NCBI GenBank assembly: GCA_964561215.1
Contig: CAZLOS010000008.1
Coordinates: 1 to 64,000 of the forward strand
DNA: 64,000 bases
Reading direction: 5' to 3'
From: JAJFUV01 sp964561215
GTDB lineage: Bacteria; Acidobacteriota; Terriglobia; Bryobacterales; Bryobacteraceae
The position numbers and the translations under genes are program-made. Numbering within the stretch: the first letter of the stretch is position 1; each line of letters starts with the position of its first letter. The notes under the pieces were generated by a model, which saw nothing but the letters and a program-made list of their open reading frames with translations, searched no databases and was not told the DNA's origin. Positions 27,163 to 36,768 of this stretch are shown here, one piece after another.

Positions 27163-28868
27163 TCTCCGCGACGCGGCTGCTCGATGTCGTCCGGCGAGAA
27201 GGATTCGACGATCTCGTTCAACGTGATCTCGCTTTCCGCCGCGTTTTCACCGAGCAGGTAGGCGATCTGTTGCACTGTGGTCAACTGCTTCTGAATGACC
27301 TCGCGCGCCCGCCGTATGATTTGCTCCTTCTCGAGCGTCGGACGGGTCGCGTCGCGAACGATTCCGCCCACCAGCGAGTCCGGCTCAATGACAAACACCG
27401 TGGCGCTGAACACTCTTCCGCCGTAGCGCAACTGCCGGTCGAGGACTTCCTGCCCGGTCGAGAGCACCTGCCGGAACAGGTTGTGGAAAGGTACGACATC
27501 AGCAAGGTCGGTACCCGCCGGGTCGCCGCCATCCCGAACGAAGAAGTTGTTGAAGCTCGGGTTGGACTCGACAATGCGGAGCTGATCGTCGACGATAACG
27601 ACGCCCGACGGCAGCCTCTGCATCAGCACGTTCGTCTTCTTCTGCGCCAGTTTGCGCATGTAGCCGACGCACATCTGCCGTTCCGCGCGGCCCATGGCGA
27701 GCGCCTGGGCGAACTGGCGGCAGGAGTCGTAGCCGCAACCGCCGCAATTGAGTTCATCCTCCGGCGTGGTTTTCCCGACCGAACGCAGAGCCTCCCGCAA
27801 CTGCGCGTCCGTGCATTCGAATTCCGGCAAACCGACGGGTTCATAGGCCGCGCTGATGTCGATGCCGGGAAGCCGCGGCGGCGTACTTTCGGCCGGTGCA
27901 GCGGTCTCCACCACGCGGGTGTGCTTGGCGACGGCGGCGCCCGAGCGGGTCCTGGGACCGTTTACGCAGCCTCCCTCGCAGGCAAGCAATTCGAGAAGAA
28001 GCGGCGCGCTGCCGCGGCAGTTTTCCAGGCCTTCCACCGCGCGCTGCACACTGGAAAAACCGGAAAAGGACATGAAGCTCGCCGGCGTATCCCCGAGCAA
28101 AGCGCGCACGCCCTCGAGCATGCCGCCCTCCACCGGGTAGAGCGCGCCTTCCCGGGCCGCCTCGGGAGTGAACCGGTCGTCTTCGGTTTCCTGAATTTCA
28201 GCCGGCTCGATCTTGCGATCGTCCAGCCACTGGCGCAGCTCAATGAAGGTAAGCGCGGCGTCGAGGAGCTCCGGGTGCAGATCCGCTTCGCGTTTCTTGG
28301 CGATGCAGGGTCCAATGAAGACCACGTGCGTCCGCTCGCCGTTTTGCCGCTTGAGCATACGCGCATGGGAAAGCACGGGGCTGAGCAGCGGCACGATCTG
28401 ATCGGTGAGATGCGGCTGATACTTCTGGATGTACTCCACCGCCACCGGACATGCCGACGAAATGCGTACTCCGTTCTTCCTGTTGCGCAGGTCTTCGGCC
28501 AGGTGCGCCGAAACCTCCTGCGCGCCGAGCGCCGTTTCCGACACCGCGGTGAAGCCCAACCGCCTCAGGGCGGCGATAATCTGCGCGGGCCGCAAGTCTT
28601 CGAATTCGCTGATGTAGGAAGGCGCCAGCGAAACCACCACAGGCTCGCCCGAGACCAATAGGCGCTCCACCACGCCGCGATCGCTCCGGACTTTCTTGGC
28701 GCTGTGCGGACAGGCGGCAACGCAGTGACCGCAACAAACGCACAGCTCCGGAATCACGCTGGCATAGCCCGAGGCCACCTTGATGGCCTTGACCGAGCAT
28801 TCGCGGATGCACCGGTAGCAGTCCTGGCATTCAGTGCGTTCGGTGTAGACGGGGCCCTTTTCGGTCAT
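27159..28868 (-). CDS. hydS: Sensory-type [FeFe]-hydrogenase with PAS domain
   Basis: The 569-residue protein has two N-terminal [4Fe-4S] motifs (Cys14/17/20/24 and Cys43/46/49/53), then an H-cluster domain whose four ligands are kept: SSAC (Cys140), GPCIAKK (Cys178), and LACEGGC (Cys287 and Cys291). Where catalytic enzymes have a proton-transfer Cys before Cys140 it has Ala139. A cysteine cluster (365, 368, 373, 390) and a PAS-like domain (about 410-510) follow. This layout matches group C sensory hydrogenases (HydS), not H2-producing ones. It is coupled to the phosphatase downstream. Confidence 0.88.
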   Translation of the reverse strand: MTEKGPVYTERTECQDCYRCIRECSVKAIKVASGYASVIPELCVCCGHCVAACPHSAKKVRSDRGVVERLLVSGEPVVVSLAPSYISEFEDLRPAQIIAALRRLGFTAVSETALGAQEVSAHLAEDLRNRKNGVRISSACPVAVEYIQKYQPHLTDQIVPLLSPVLSHARMLKRQNGERTHVVFIGPCIAKKREADLHPELLDAALTFIELRQWLDDRKIEPAEIQETEDDRFTPEAAREGALYPVEGGMLEGVRALLGDTPASFMSFSGFSSVQRAVEGLENCRGSAPLLLELLACEGGCVNGPRTRSGAAVAKHTRVVETAAPAESTPPRLPGIDISAAYEPVGLPEFECTDAQLREALRSVGKTTPEDELNCGGCGYDSCRQFAQALAMGRAERQMCVGYMRKLAQKKTNVLMQRLPSGVVIVDDQLRIVESNPSFNNFFVRDGGDPAGTDLADVVPFHNLFRQVLSTGQEVLDRQLRYGGRVFSATVFVIEPDSLVGGIVRDATRPTLEKEQIIRRAREVIQKQLTTVQQIAYLLGENAAESEITLNEIVESFSPDDIEQPRRGE

Positions 28869-29116
28869 GGATTCTCTCCGGCTGGCAGCTCACGGCAAAG
28901 CAGCTCCTGGATGGAGTCTGGTGTTACGCCGTGATGCTCGCGGCCATCAATCGTGATGTTTGGACCGGAACCGCACCGTTCCCGGCACAGCGTGCCCGTG
29001 AGATTCACGACCACGCCGGGGCAGTTCCGCGCTACATAGTCGCGCACGATGCGGAGATTCGCCGCGTTTCCGCGCGCGAAGCAGGAACTGCCCATGCAGA
29101 TGTCGATGCGAGCCAT
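28865..29116 (-). CDS. Free-standing thioredoxin-like [2Fe-2S] ferredoxin
   Basis: This 83-residue protein has the four ligands of a thioredoxin-like [2Fe-2S] cluster: Cys7-x4-Cys12 and Cys44-x3-Cys48. It is a stand-alone version of the domain also found in HydA (C-terminus), HydB (N-terminus) and HydC. ATG 29116 is used because the longer frame has no conserved sequence. It lies between hydE and hydS, overlapping hydS by ATGA, and may exchange electrons with the sensory hydrogenase. Confidence 0.82.
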   Translation of the reverse strand: MARIDICMGSSCFARGNAANLRIVRDYVARNCPGVVVNLTGTLCRERCGSGPNITIDGREHHGVTPDSIQELLCRELPAGENP

Positions 29117-29141
29117 AACCGTCAGGCGAGGCCGTCTCCGT

Positions 29142-30206
29142 TTAGAAAGCGAACTGCGGCTGTGGCCGGTAGTCCAGCTTGCGGCGGTTGCCCGGGCCGT
29201 CGGCCGGCCGACGGCCGATGGATTGCACGCGTCCGCGCAGACACTGGCTGCAATCGGTTGGCTCCTCGGTAACGCACGCTTTGCTCGGATAGATTTCATA
29301 GAGCGGCCGGCAGCTCACCGGCGTCAGGTTAGGCATCACGACATTGGCGCCGCGCTGCAGCCCGAGTTCGCGGCCATTGGTGGCATTGATCGTAGCCAAA
29401 GCCGTGGTGCTCGGGATATTCGTGTCCGGGCAGGCCAAGCGCGTGAGCGCGATGACTTTATAGGACAGGTCCTCCGTAGCCGGCACCTGCTCTTCCGGAG
29501 GCAGGGTGAGTGCGAGGCTTCCGCTGCCGAGCGGCGTAGCCGGGTGTGGAATATAAGGCCCAACGCCGATCATATCGAGATCCAGCTCGCGGAACAACGC
29601 GATGTCGTTCGCCAGGCTGGCGTAGCTCTGCCCCGGAATGCCGATCATGACCCCGCTACCGATCTCATAACCCATTTTCCTGAGCTTGCGAAGCAGCGCG
29701 AGCCGCGTAGGATGGCCCGGCGCGGTGGGATGAATTTTGCGGTAGAGTTCCTGGTCCGAAGTCTCGAACCGCAGCAGATAGCGGTCGGCGCCGGCCTCGC
29801 GCCACTCGGCCAGATCCCACTCGTTGCGTTCGCCCATGCTGAGGGTGACGGCCAGGTTGGTCTCCTGCTTGATGTGGCGGATGATGTTGGCGAACCAGGC
29901 CGGCGCGATGCCGTAGTCCTCGCCGCCTTGCAGCACCACGGTGCCGTAGCCCAGCATAGCTGCGCGCTTGGCGCAATCCATGATTTCGGCGCGGGACAGC
30001 CGGTAGCGTTTAAGGGCTAAGTTCTCGGCACGAACGCCGCAGTAGGTGCAGCTCCGCACGCAGAAGTTCGTGACTTCGACCAGCCCTCGGAAATGGACGA
30101 CGTCGCCAACGTACTGGCGGCGTGTGGAATCGGCGCGAGCGTACAGACGATCAAGCCTCGCCGGGTCGGTTTCCTTTAACCAGTTCGCGATTTCGTCAAT
30201 ATGCAT
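29142..30206 (-). CDS. hydE: [FeFe]-hydrogenase maturase HydE (radical SAM)
   Basis: HydE is a radical SAM enzyme in assembly of the H-cluster diiron subsite. The 354-residue protein carries the radical SAM motif CVRSCTYCG (about 49-57) and an additional C-terminal site, Cys-x7-Cys-x2-Cys (CVTEEPTDCSQC, about 313-324), seen in HydE of Thermotoga. ATG 30206 is preferred with AGAGGA upstream; it overlaps the hydF stop by 11 bp. With HydF and HydG adjacent, the maturation set is complete. Confidence 0.93.
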   Translation of the reverse strand: MHIDEIANWLKETDPARLDRLYARADSTRRQYVGDVVHFRGLVEVTNFCVRSCTYCGVRAENLALKRYRLSRAEIMDCAKRAAMLGYGTVVLQGGEDYGIAPAWFANIIRHIKQETNLAVTLSMGERNEWDLAEWREAGADRYLLRFETSDQELYRKIHPTAPGHPTRLALLRKLRKMGYEIGSGVMIGIPGQSYASLANDIALFRELDLDMIGVGPYIPHPATPLGSGSLALTLPPEEQVPATEDLSYKVIALTRLACPDTNIPSTTALATINATNGRELGLQRGANVVMPNLTPVSCRPLYEIYPSKACVTEEPTDCSQCLRGRVQSIGRRPADGPGNRRKLDYRPQPQFAF

Positions 30207-31476
30207 AATTCCTCTCAAACGATGATGTCTTCGACTCCGATACGGACCGCGATTGTTCGCGCGTCCGCCTCTTGCGAAATGCTTCGAGCGCTGCCGGAAA
30301 TGGCTCCAGCGCGCGTTCCAGAATCCCCAGGCAGAAAGCGATCGCCAGCCCGTAGTTGGTGATGGCGACGCCGGCCGCCTGCGACCGCGCGATCCGGGCG
30401 GTCACTTCGCGGCGGTTCAACATGCAGGCGCCGCAATGGACGATCAGCCTGAAACTACTCAAGTCCTCGGGAAAATCATGTCCCTGGGTGTACACGAAGT
30501 CGACGCGCGCGCCGGTGTATTCCCCGATCCAGCGCGGAATCTTCACCCGCCCGATGTCTTCCCCGATCGGGTGATGCGTGCACGCTTCCGCGATCAGAAC
30601 GCGATCTCCATCGCGCAGCTCGCCGATCGCGGCGGCTCCCAAAGCCTGCGCGACCAGGTCGCCTTTCAATCTCGAGAAAAGAATCGAGAAGCTGGTAAGG
30701 GGCACGCCGGCCGGCACCTCGGACGCGACCTTTGCAAACGCCTGCGAGTCGGTGACGACCAGCCGGGGCGCCCTGCGCAGGTTGGCCAGCGCGGAGGCCA
30801 GTTCTGTTTCCGTCACCACCGTGCACATGGCGTGGTGATCCAGAAGATCGCGAATGGTCTGCGCCTCCGGAAGAATCAGACGGCCTTTGGGCGCTTCCTT
30901 GTCGATCGGTACTACCAGAACTGCCAGTTCACCCGGTCCTACCAGATCGCTGACGATAGTCTGTTCGCCGGCGGCGTCCTTGGGCGCGTTCTCGACAATG
31001 GCGGCGCGCAACTCGGCGATACCGGTACCTGTGAGCGCCGAGACGGAGACGGCTTTCACCTGCCGGTTCTCCAGACGCGGAGCCGCGCCCAGATCGCTCT
31101 TGTTGAACGCCACCAGTACGGGCACACGGCGCCGCTCGAATTCTCCGAGCAGCCCTTCTTCAAAATCGCCCCACCCGCCGTCGCTCACGATCACGGCCAG
31201 GTCGGCCCGGTCGAGCGCGCGGCGCGTTTTAGCGATGCGCTCCTCGCCCAGCGCGCCCACGTCGTCCAGCCCCGCCGTGTCGATGAACACCACCGGCCCG
31301 AGCGGCAGAAGCTCCATGGGCTTTTCGACCGGATCGGTGGTGGTGCCGGCTACCTCGGAAACGATCGATACCTGCTGCCGCGTGAGGGCGTTAAGCAGGC
31401 TCGACTTGCCCGTGTTGCGGCGGCCGAACAAACCGATCTGAACGCGGAAACCGCGCGGTGTGGAGTCTGCTTTCAC
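30196..31476 (-). CDS. hydF: [FeFe]-hydrogenase maturation GTPase HydF
   Basis: HydF is the scaffold that transfers the diiron precursor to HydA. The 426-residue protein has a GTPase P-loop GRRNTGKSS (about 18-26) and DTAG, NKSD motifs. The C-terminal Fe-S ligands C-x-H (ACTHH) and H-C-x2-C (IVHCGACMLNR) mark it as HydF rather than another TrmE-Era GTPase. Its ATG overlaps the hydG stop in ATGA. Order hydG-hydF-hydE follows hydA directly. Confidence 0.94.
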   Translation of the reverse strand: MKADSTPRGFRVQIGLFGRRNTGKSSLLNALTRQQVSIVSEVAGTTTDPVEKPMELLPLGPVVFIDTAGLDDVGALGEERIAKTRRALDRADLAVIVSDGGWGDFEEGLLGEFERRRVPVLVAFNKSDLGAAPRLENRQVKAVSVSALTGTGIAELRAAIVENAPKDAAGEQTIVSDLVGPGELAVLVVPIDKEAPKGRLILPEAQTIRDLLDHHAMCTVVTETELASALANLRRAPRLVVTDSQAFAKVASEVPAGVPLTSFSILFSRLKGDLVAQALGAAAIGELRDGDRVLIAEACTHHPIGEDIGRVKIPRWIGEYTGARVDFVYTQGHDFPEDLSSFRLIVHCGACMLNRREVTARIARSQAAGVAITNYGLAIAFCLGILERALEPFPAALEAFRKRRTREQSRSVSESKTSSFERNYAY

Positions 31477-32876
31477 AGGTAAGCGTCTCTCTTGCCCGAG
31501 CGCACATCGTGGAGCAGCATCTCGGACAACGACCGCTGCCCGCCGGACATTTCCGCCAGGCGGAGGTTGATGAGTTGCTCGCCCGCCGCGCGCGTGTCCG
31601 GGCTGGCGTAATCGATCAGGTATTCCTCGAAGGTCGAGATCGCGTTCGGCTCGCAGTGGTTCTTGATTTCGCCCGGCTTGGCCAGGTCCATGAAATCCCG
31701 GCCGGTGCGTCCCAACCGGTAGCAGGCGGTACAGAACGAGGGCATGAAGCCGCGCCCGGAAATGTCGCGGATCACCTCGTCGAGCGAACGATGGTCGCCC
31801 AGTTGAAACTGGCTCGACTCAGGAACGCCATTGCCGTTCATGTATCCGCCCGGATCTGTGCGGCTACCGGCGGATATTTGCGAGATGCCGAGTTCCAGGG
31901 CTTCCGTGCGCACCCAGGGGTCCTCGCGCGTCGAAAGGATCATTCCGGTGTAGGGCACGGCCAGCCGCAGGATGGCAATCAGTTTAAGAAAATCTTCGTC
32001 ACTCACGGCATATGGCGGATTGGAAGCGAACGGAGCGCCCACGGCCGGTTCCAGGCGCGGCACTGAGATGGTGTGCGGGCCGACGCCGTACTCGCGTTCG
32101 AGCGAGCGGATGTGATCGAACATGGCCAGCACTTCGAATTTCCAGTCGTACAGCCCGAACAACACGCCGATGCCGACGTCGTTGATACCCGCCTCCATGG
32201 CCCGGTGCATGGCCGTGACTCGCCAGTCGTAATCCACCTTCGGGCCGGAGCGGTGCAGATCGGCGTATGTGGGCCGGTGATAGGTTTCCTGGAAGAGTTG
32301 GTAGGTGCCGATGCCGGCGTCCTTCAGTTGCTGGAACTCCTCCAGCCACAGGGGAGCGATGTTGACGTTCACGCGGCGGATCTCGCCGTTGCCCACGCGC
32401 GTCTTGTAGATGGTGGCGATGGAATCCAGAATGTAGTCGAAGCCCCCCTGGCCCAGATAGGACTCACCCGCCACCAGCAGCACACGCTTGTGTCCCTGCT
32501 CAACCAGCACGCGCACTTCGGCGGCGATGTCTTCCTGGGTGAGCGCGCGGCGCCGGACCGCGTCGCTGGAGGAACGGAACGCGCAGTAAGGGCAGTCGTT
32601 GCTGCAGTAGTTCGAGATGTAAAGAGGAGCGAACAGGACGAGGCGCGAGCCGTAGATCTGCTCCTTGACGTAGCGAGCCGTGTCGCGCAATTCGCTTATC
32701 AGCAGCGGATCGCTCACGCTCATCAGCGCGGCCACTTCTTCCGGGGTCAACCCTCCGAGATCGCGCGCCTTGGCGAAGATGTCCCGCACGCGATGGGCGT
32801 CCGGCGCCGGGCAATATCCGAGCGTCTCATTGATTTCCGCTTCGTCGACGAATGTTCCTCTGGCCATCATGTTCAT
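31473..32876 (-). CDS. hydG: [FeFe]-hydrogenase maturase HydG (radical SAM tyrosine lyase)
   Basis: HydG cleaves tyrosine to supply CO and CN ligands of the H-cluster. The 467-residue protein has the radical SAM motif YCSNDCPYCAF (Cys-x3-Cys-x2-Cys, about 89-99) and the C-terminal auxiliary cluster motif CTACYRLGRTG followed by a third Cys about 22 residues later (NHCEPNA). The latter separates HydG from ThiH. ATG 32876, 5 bp after hydA stop and behind AAGGAGAG, is the likely start. Confidence 0.94.
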   Translation of the reverse strand: MNMMARGTFVDEAEINETLGYCPAPDAHRVRDIFAKARDLGGLTPEEVAALMSVSDPLLISELRDTARYVKEQIYGSRLVLFAPLYISNYCSNDCPYCAFRSSSDAVRRRALTQEDIAAEVRVLVEQGHKRVLLVAGESYLGQGGFDYILDSIATIYKTRVGNGEIRRVNVNIAPLWLEEFQQLKDAGIGTYQLFQETYHRPTYADLHRSGPKVDYDWRVTAMHRAMEAGINDVGIGVLFGLYDWKFEVLAMFDHIRSLEREYGVGPHTISVPRLEPAVGAPFASNPPYAVSDEDFLKLIAILRLAVPYTGMILSTREDPWVRTEALELGISQISAGSRTDPGGYMNGNGVPESSQFQLGDHRSLDEVIRDISGRGFMPSFCTACYRLGRTGRDFMDLAKPGEIKNHCEPNAISTFEEYLIDYASPDTRAAGEQLINLRLAEMSGGQRSLSEMLLHDVRSGKRDAYL

Positions 32877-32881
32877 GAACG

Positions 32882-34927
32882 TCAATCTCTCCTTGCCATC
32901 GCGGCCGTCTCGCTCTCGCGAACCCTGTCCAGCGCGGACCCCAACGCATCCCGGGCCATTTCGAGGGTGCAGCGTTCCATGCGTTCGCCATCGATCACCA
33001 CCGTGGGCCCGCGGTCGCACTGCTCAAAGCAGAACGATGCGCGGATGTCCACGTTGCGTTCGATGCCGTGTTCCTCGGTTTCCCGCACCAGCCCCCGCAG
33101 GATCTGGTCGGATCCGCGCAGGAAGCAACTCGTTCCCAGGCAGACGCTCACCTCGACCTTGCGTCCCCCCGAGCCGTTCAGGATGGGGAAGGTCTCGTCC
33201 GGCGTGCGCCGGCGTCCCTGGTAGGCGGTGTGCAGCAGCTTGTGCGCCTTGCCGTTTTCGCCGAGGATCTTGTCGTAACAATCGGTTATGAAGATGTTCT
33301 CCTGGCTCTTGTGAAGTTGCAGATCCTTGTCGATGTGGTAGAGCGCCTTGGCACGGATACCGCGCGACGCTCCGTTGTGCGTCGAGATAGGCTGCCCGGC
33401 GCCGCCGACGCAGCCGCCGGGGCAGGCCATTACTTCGATCAAGTCGTAATGGCATTCGCCGGAGCGAACCAGATCGGCCACGGCGCGCGCATTGCGCAAC
33501 CCGTGCACCACCGCGAGCCGCAGTTCCTGGCCGCCCGCGTTCACAACCGCCTCGCGCAGGCCGCCTTCTCCGCGCACCTGTTCGAAATCCACCTTGGCGA
33601 GCGGCTTGCCTTCCAGCTTCTCCGCCGCGTAGCGCAACACGGCCTCGGTCACGCCGCCCGAACTGCCGAACAACACGCCGGCGCCGGTGGTGAAGCCGAA
33701 TGGCATGTCGAAAGATTCCGGTTCGAGATCGTTGAATCGCAGTCCGGTGGAAAGAATCATGCGCGCCAGTTCCACCGTGGTCAGCACGTGGTCCACGTCC
33801 GGCGCTCCGTCCTTGCTCAGTTCGGGCCGCCGCGCTTCGTACTTCTTCGCGGTGCAGGGCATGATGGAAACCACCACCAGGTTGCGGCGGTTCAGCCCCA
33901 GCCGTTCCGGCAGGACCTCTTTGAGTAGAGATCCGAGCATCTGCTGTGGCGAGCGGCAGGTGGAGAGGTTTTCGAGAAGGTCCGGATAATACTGCTCCGC
34001 GAATTTGACCCACGCCGGGCAGCAGGAGGTGAACTGCGGCAGATGCTCGCGCTGGCGCTTGCGCTCGAGGAACTCCTTGCCTTCCTCGATCACGGTCAGG
34101 TCCGCGGCGAACGACGTATCGTAGACTTCGTCGAATCCCAGGTGCTTCAGCGCCGCCACCATCTGCCCGCTGGTCATCGCACCCGTCTCCATGCCGAAGC
34201 ATTCGCCCAGGGCCACGCGGACGGCCGGCGCCACCTGCGCCACCACATGCTTGTCAGGATCGTGCAGCGCTTTCCAGACGTCTTCGGTTTCCGAACGCGG
34301 CGCCAGCGCACCGGTGGGGCAAACGCTGGCGCACTGGCCGCAGTTGACGCACTCCACCTCGCCCAGGCCCTTGCCGAACGCGGGAAGCACGGCGGCGTCG
34401 TGTCCGCGGAAAGCAAAATCGATGGCGCCGATGGATTGAATCTCCGAGCACATTCGCACGCAGTCGCCGCAGAGCACGCACTTGTTCGGATCGCGCGTGA
34501 CCGACGGGGAACTCTCGTCCACCGGGGCATGCCGCAACACGCTGCCGAACCTTACTCGCTGTATGCCCAACCGCCGCGCCAGGTTCTGTAACTGGCAGGT
34601 GCTGCTGCGCGGGCAGGTGGGACAACTCTGGTCGTGATTCGCTAGTAGAAGCTCGACGGTGATCTTGCGGATCTCGCGGATTTCCTCGGTCATGGTGCGG
34701 ATCCGCATACCCGCTTCCGGCGGCGTGGAGCAAGCGCCCTGAATACCGCGGCCTTCCACTTCCACCAGGCACAAGCGGCAGGCCCCGTACACGCTCAACT
34801 CGGAGTGGTAGCAGAAGGTGGGCAGGTCGACGCCCGCCTTACGGATCAGATCGAGCAGGTTCGGCTCGCCCTCGATGGGGACGTCGCGGCCGTCGATGTT
34901 CACGAAGCCGGTAGCAATCTGGGTCAT
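32882..34927 (-). CDS. hydA: Catalytic [FeFe]-hydrogenase subunit HydA, bifurcating type
   Basis: The 681-residue catalytic subunit has, in order, a NuoG-like [2Fe-2S] (Cys39, 50, 53, 66), a His-Cys [4Fe-4S] (His98, Cys102, 105, 111), two ferredoxin clusters (Cys150-160 and Cys193-203), and the H-cluster domain: TSCCPAW (Cys302 for proton transfer, Cys303), MPCTAKK (Cys358), and ACPGGC (Cys502, 506). A C-terminal thioredoxin-like [2Fe-2S] (Cys596, 601, 633, 637) follows, as in Thermotoga HydA. It splits or makes H2 with NAD and ferredoxin through HydBC. ATG overlaps the hydB stop. Confidence 0.95.
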   Translation of the reverse strand: MTQIATGFVNIDGRDVPIEGEPNLLDLIRKAGVDLPTFCYHSELSVYGACRLCLVEVEGRGIQGACSTPPEAGMRIRTMTEEIREIRKITVELLLANHDQSCPTCPRSSTCQLQNLARRLGIQRVRFGSVLRHAPVDESSPSVTRDPNKCVLCGDCVRMCSEIQSIGAIDFAFRGHDAAVLPAFGKGLGEVECVNCGQCASVCPTGALAPRSETEDVWKALHDPDKHVVAQVAPAVRVALGECFGMETGAMTSGQMVAALKHLGFDEVYDTSFAADLTVIEEGKEFLERKRQREHLPQFTSCCPAWVKFAEQYYPDLLENLSTCRSPQQMLGSLLKEVLPERLGLNRRNLVVVSIMPCTAKKYEARRPELSKDGAPDVDHVLTTVELARMILSTGLRFNDLEPESFDMPFGFTTGAGVLFGSSGGVTEAVLRYAAEKLEGKPLAKVDFEQVRGEGGLREAVVNAGGQELRLAVVHGLRNARAVADLVRSGECHYDLIEVMACPGGCVGGAGQPISTHNGASRGIRAKALYHIDKDLQLHKSQENIFITDCYDKILGENGKAHKLLHTAYQGRRRTPDETFPILNGSGGRKVEVSVCLGTSCFLRGSDQILRGLVRETEEHGIERNVDIRASFCFEQCDRGPTVVIDGERMERCTLEMARDALGSALDRVRESETAAMARRD

Positions 34928-36768
34928 GCGTGTATGCCCTCCACCGCGCCAAGATTGCAGGCCTTGGCACACGCTCCGCACTTGATGCAAAGCTGTTGGT
35001 CGATCTTGTGCGACTGCTTCTTCTCACCGCTGATGGCGCCGGAGGGGCACGCCTTGACGCACAGTCCACAGCCTTTGCACCTGGCCGCGTCGATGCTTGG
35101 TTTGATCAGCGCCTTGCAGTGGCCGGTCCTGCAGACTTTGTCGAAGACGTGCTCTTCATATTCCTTGCGGAAATACTTGAGCGTGGAGAGAACCGGATTC
35201 GGCGCCGTCTTGCCCAGGCCGCACAGCGACCCTTTCTGCACCGCGGCGCCGAGCTTCTCGAGCATTTCGAGCGTTTCAGCCGTGCCGCGACCCTCGATAA
35301 TCTCGTCGAGCAGGGCCAGCAACTGCCGCGTGCCTTCACGGCACAGCACGCACTTGCCGCAGGATTCCTTCTGCGTGAAATCCATGAAGAACCGTGCGAC
35401 GCCCACCATGCACGTGTTCTGATTCAGGACCACCAGGCCGCCGGAGCCGACCATGGCGCCCACCGTGCGCAGGGAATCGAAATCGAGCGGCAGGTCCAGA
35501 TGTTCCGAAGTCAGGCAGCCGCCCGACGGTCCGCCGATCTGCACGGCTTTCAGAGCCGTCTTGCTGATCTTGCCCTTGCTGTCGGTGACGCCACCGCCGA
35601 TGTTCATCACGATCTCGCGGAGTGTGGTGCCGAAGGGCACTTCGATCAAGCCCGTGTTGGCCACGTGCCCGGTCAGTGCAAAGGTTTTCGTTCCCGGGGA
35701 TTGCGCTGTCCCGAGCTGCCGGTAGACTTCGGGGCCCTCATTGATAATGCGCGGCACCTGCGCCAGCGTCTCCACGTTGTTGATGACCGTGGGCCGCCGC
35801 TTGAGCCCCTTTTGGGCGGGGAAGGGCGGCTTGGGCGATGGCATGCCGCGGAATCCCTCAATGGAGGCGATCATGGCCGTCTCTTCGCCGCAGACGAACG
35901 CGCCGGCGCCTTCCATCACTTCGCACTGCATACGATGGCCGCTGGCGAAGACGTTTTCACCCAGGATGCCCATGCGCTCGGCGTCTTCGACGGCCCTGCG
36001 CATACGCTGCACCGCTAGCGGGTATTCGGCCCTCACGTAAATGTAGCCCTTGTCGGCGCCGATGGCGCGACCGGCGATCATGAGGCCTTCGACGACGCTG
36101 TGCGGGTTGCCTTCCATCACCGAACGGTCCATGAACGCGCCGGGGTCGCCCTCGTCGCCGTTGCAGATGACGTACTTCTTCTGCGCCTGTTGCTGGCGCG
36201 CCAGGTCCCACTTCCGCCCGGTGGGGAAGCCCCCGCCGCCCCTGCCGCGCAGGCCGCTGTCGAGGATCACCTTGCAGACGTCTTCCTCGGTCATCTCACG
36301 GTAGGCCTTGCTGGCCGCCGCGTACCCGCCGTCTTCCAGGTACTCGTTGATGTCTTCCGGGTCGACGATGCCGCAGCTTTTCAGCACGAAGCGGGTCTGG
36401 CGCTGGTAGAACGGAATGTTGGCCGTGCCTCGGCAGCGGCGTTTGGTCGCCGGGTCCACGTAAAGGAGCCGATCGACGACCTCGCCGTTGAGGATGGTGC
36501 GTTGCACGATCTCGGCCACATCCGCCGGCTGAACCTTTGTATAAAGGATGCCGTCGGGCTCCACGGTTACCAGCGGGCCCATCTGGCAAAAGCCCTGGCA
36601 GCCGCTCTTGGAGACGTGGACATGCCCGTCGCAGACAGTATGGTCCGCCGTGAGGGTCGCGCTCGAGCCGGATTCGGCCAGCTTCGTCTGGAACTCCGCG
36701 AACACCTTCCAGGCTCCGTTGGCCACGCAGCCGGTACCCGCACAGAGAATCACCCGCCGGCTGTTCAT
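34924..36768 (-). CDS. hydB: NAD-linked hydrogenase subunit HydB (NuoF-like)
   Basis: This 614-residue flavoprotein has an N-terminal thioredoxin-like [2Fe-2S] (Cys9, 14, 57, 61), a NuoF core with FMN/NADH motif GRGGGGFPTGRKW (about 175-187), the [4Fe-4S] motif CGKCVLCREGTRQ (about 465-477), and a C-terminal two-cluster ferredoxin (CKGCGLCVKACPSGA, CIKCGACAKACNLG). In bifurcating hydrogenases HydB oxidises or reduces NAD and may host the bifurcation site. The ATG overlaps the hydC stop in ATGA. Confidence 0.94.
   Translation of the reverse strand: MNSRRVILCAGTGCVANGAWKVFAEFQTKLAESGSSATLTADHTVCDGHVHVSKSGCQGFCQMGPLVTVEPDGILYTKVQPADVAEIVQRTILNGEVVDRLLYVDPATKRRCRGTANIPFYQRQTRFVLKSCGIVDPEDINEYLEDGGYAAASKAYREMTEEDVCKVILDSGLRGRGGGGFPTGRKWDLARQQQAQKKYVICNGDEGDPGAFMDRSVMEGNPHSVVEGLMIAGRAIGADKGYIYVRAEYPLAVQRMRRAVEDAERMGILGENVFASGHRMQCEVMEGAGAFVCGEETAMIASIEGFRGMPSPKPPFPAQKGLKRRPTVINNVETLAQVPRIINEGPEVYRQLGTAQSPGTKTFALTGHVANTGLIEVPFGTTLREIVMNIGGGVTDSKGKISKTALKAVQIGGPSGGCLTSEHLDLPLDFDSLRTVGAMVGSGGLVVLNQNTCMVGVARFFMDFTQKESCGKCVLCREGTRQLLALLDEIIEGRGTAETLEMLEKLGAAVQKGSLCGLGKTAPNPVLSTLKYFRKEYEEHVFDKVCRTGHCKALIKPSIDAARCKGCGLCVKACPSGAISGEKKQSHKIDQQLCIKCGACAKACNLGAVEGIHA

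Noticed and set aside
27159..28868. The PAS-containing protein as a second H2-producing enzyme
   Set aside because: The proton-transfer cysteine is replaced by alanine and a PAS domain and phosphatase neighbour point to sensing.
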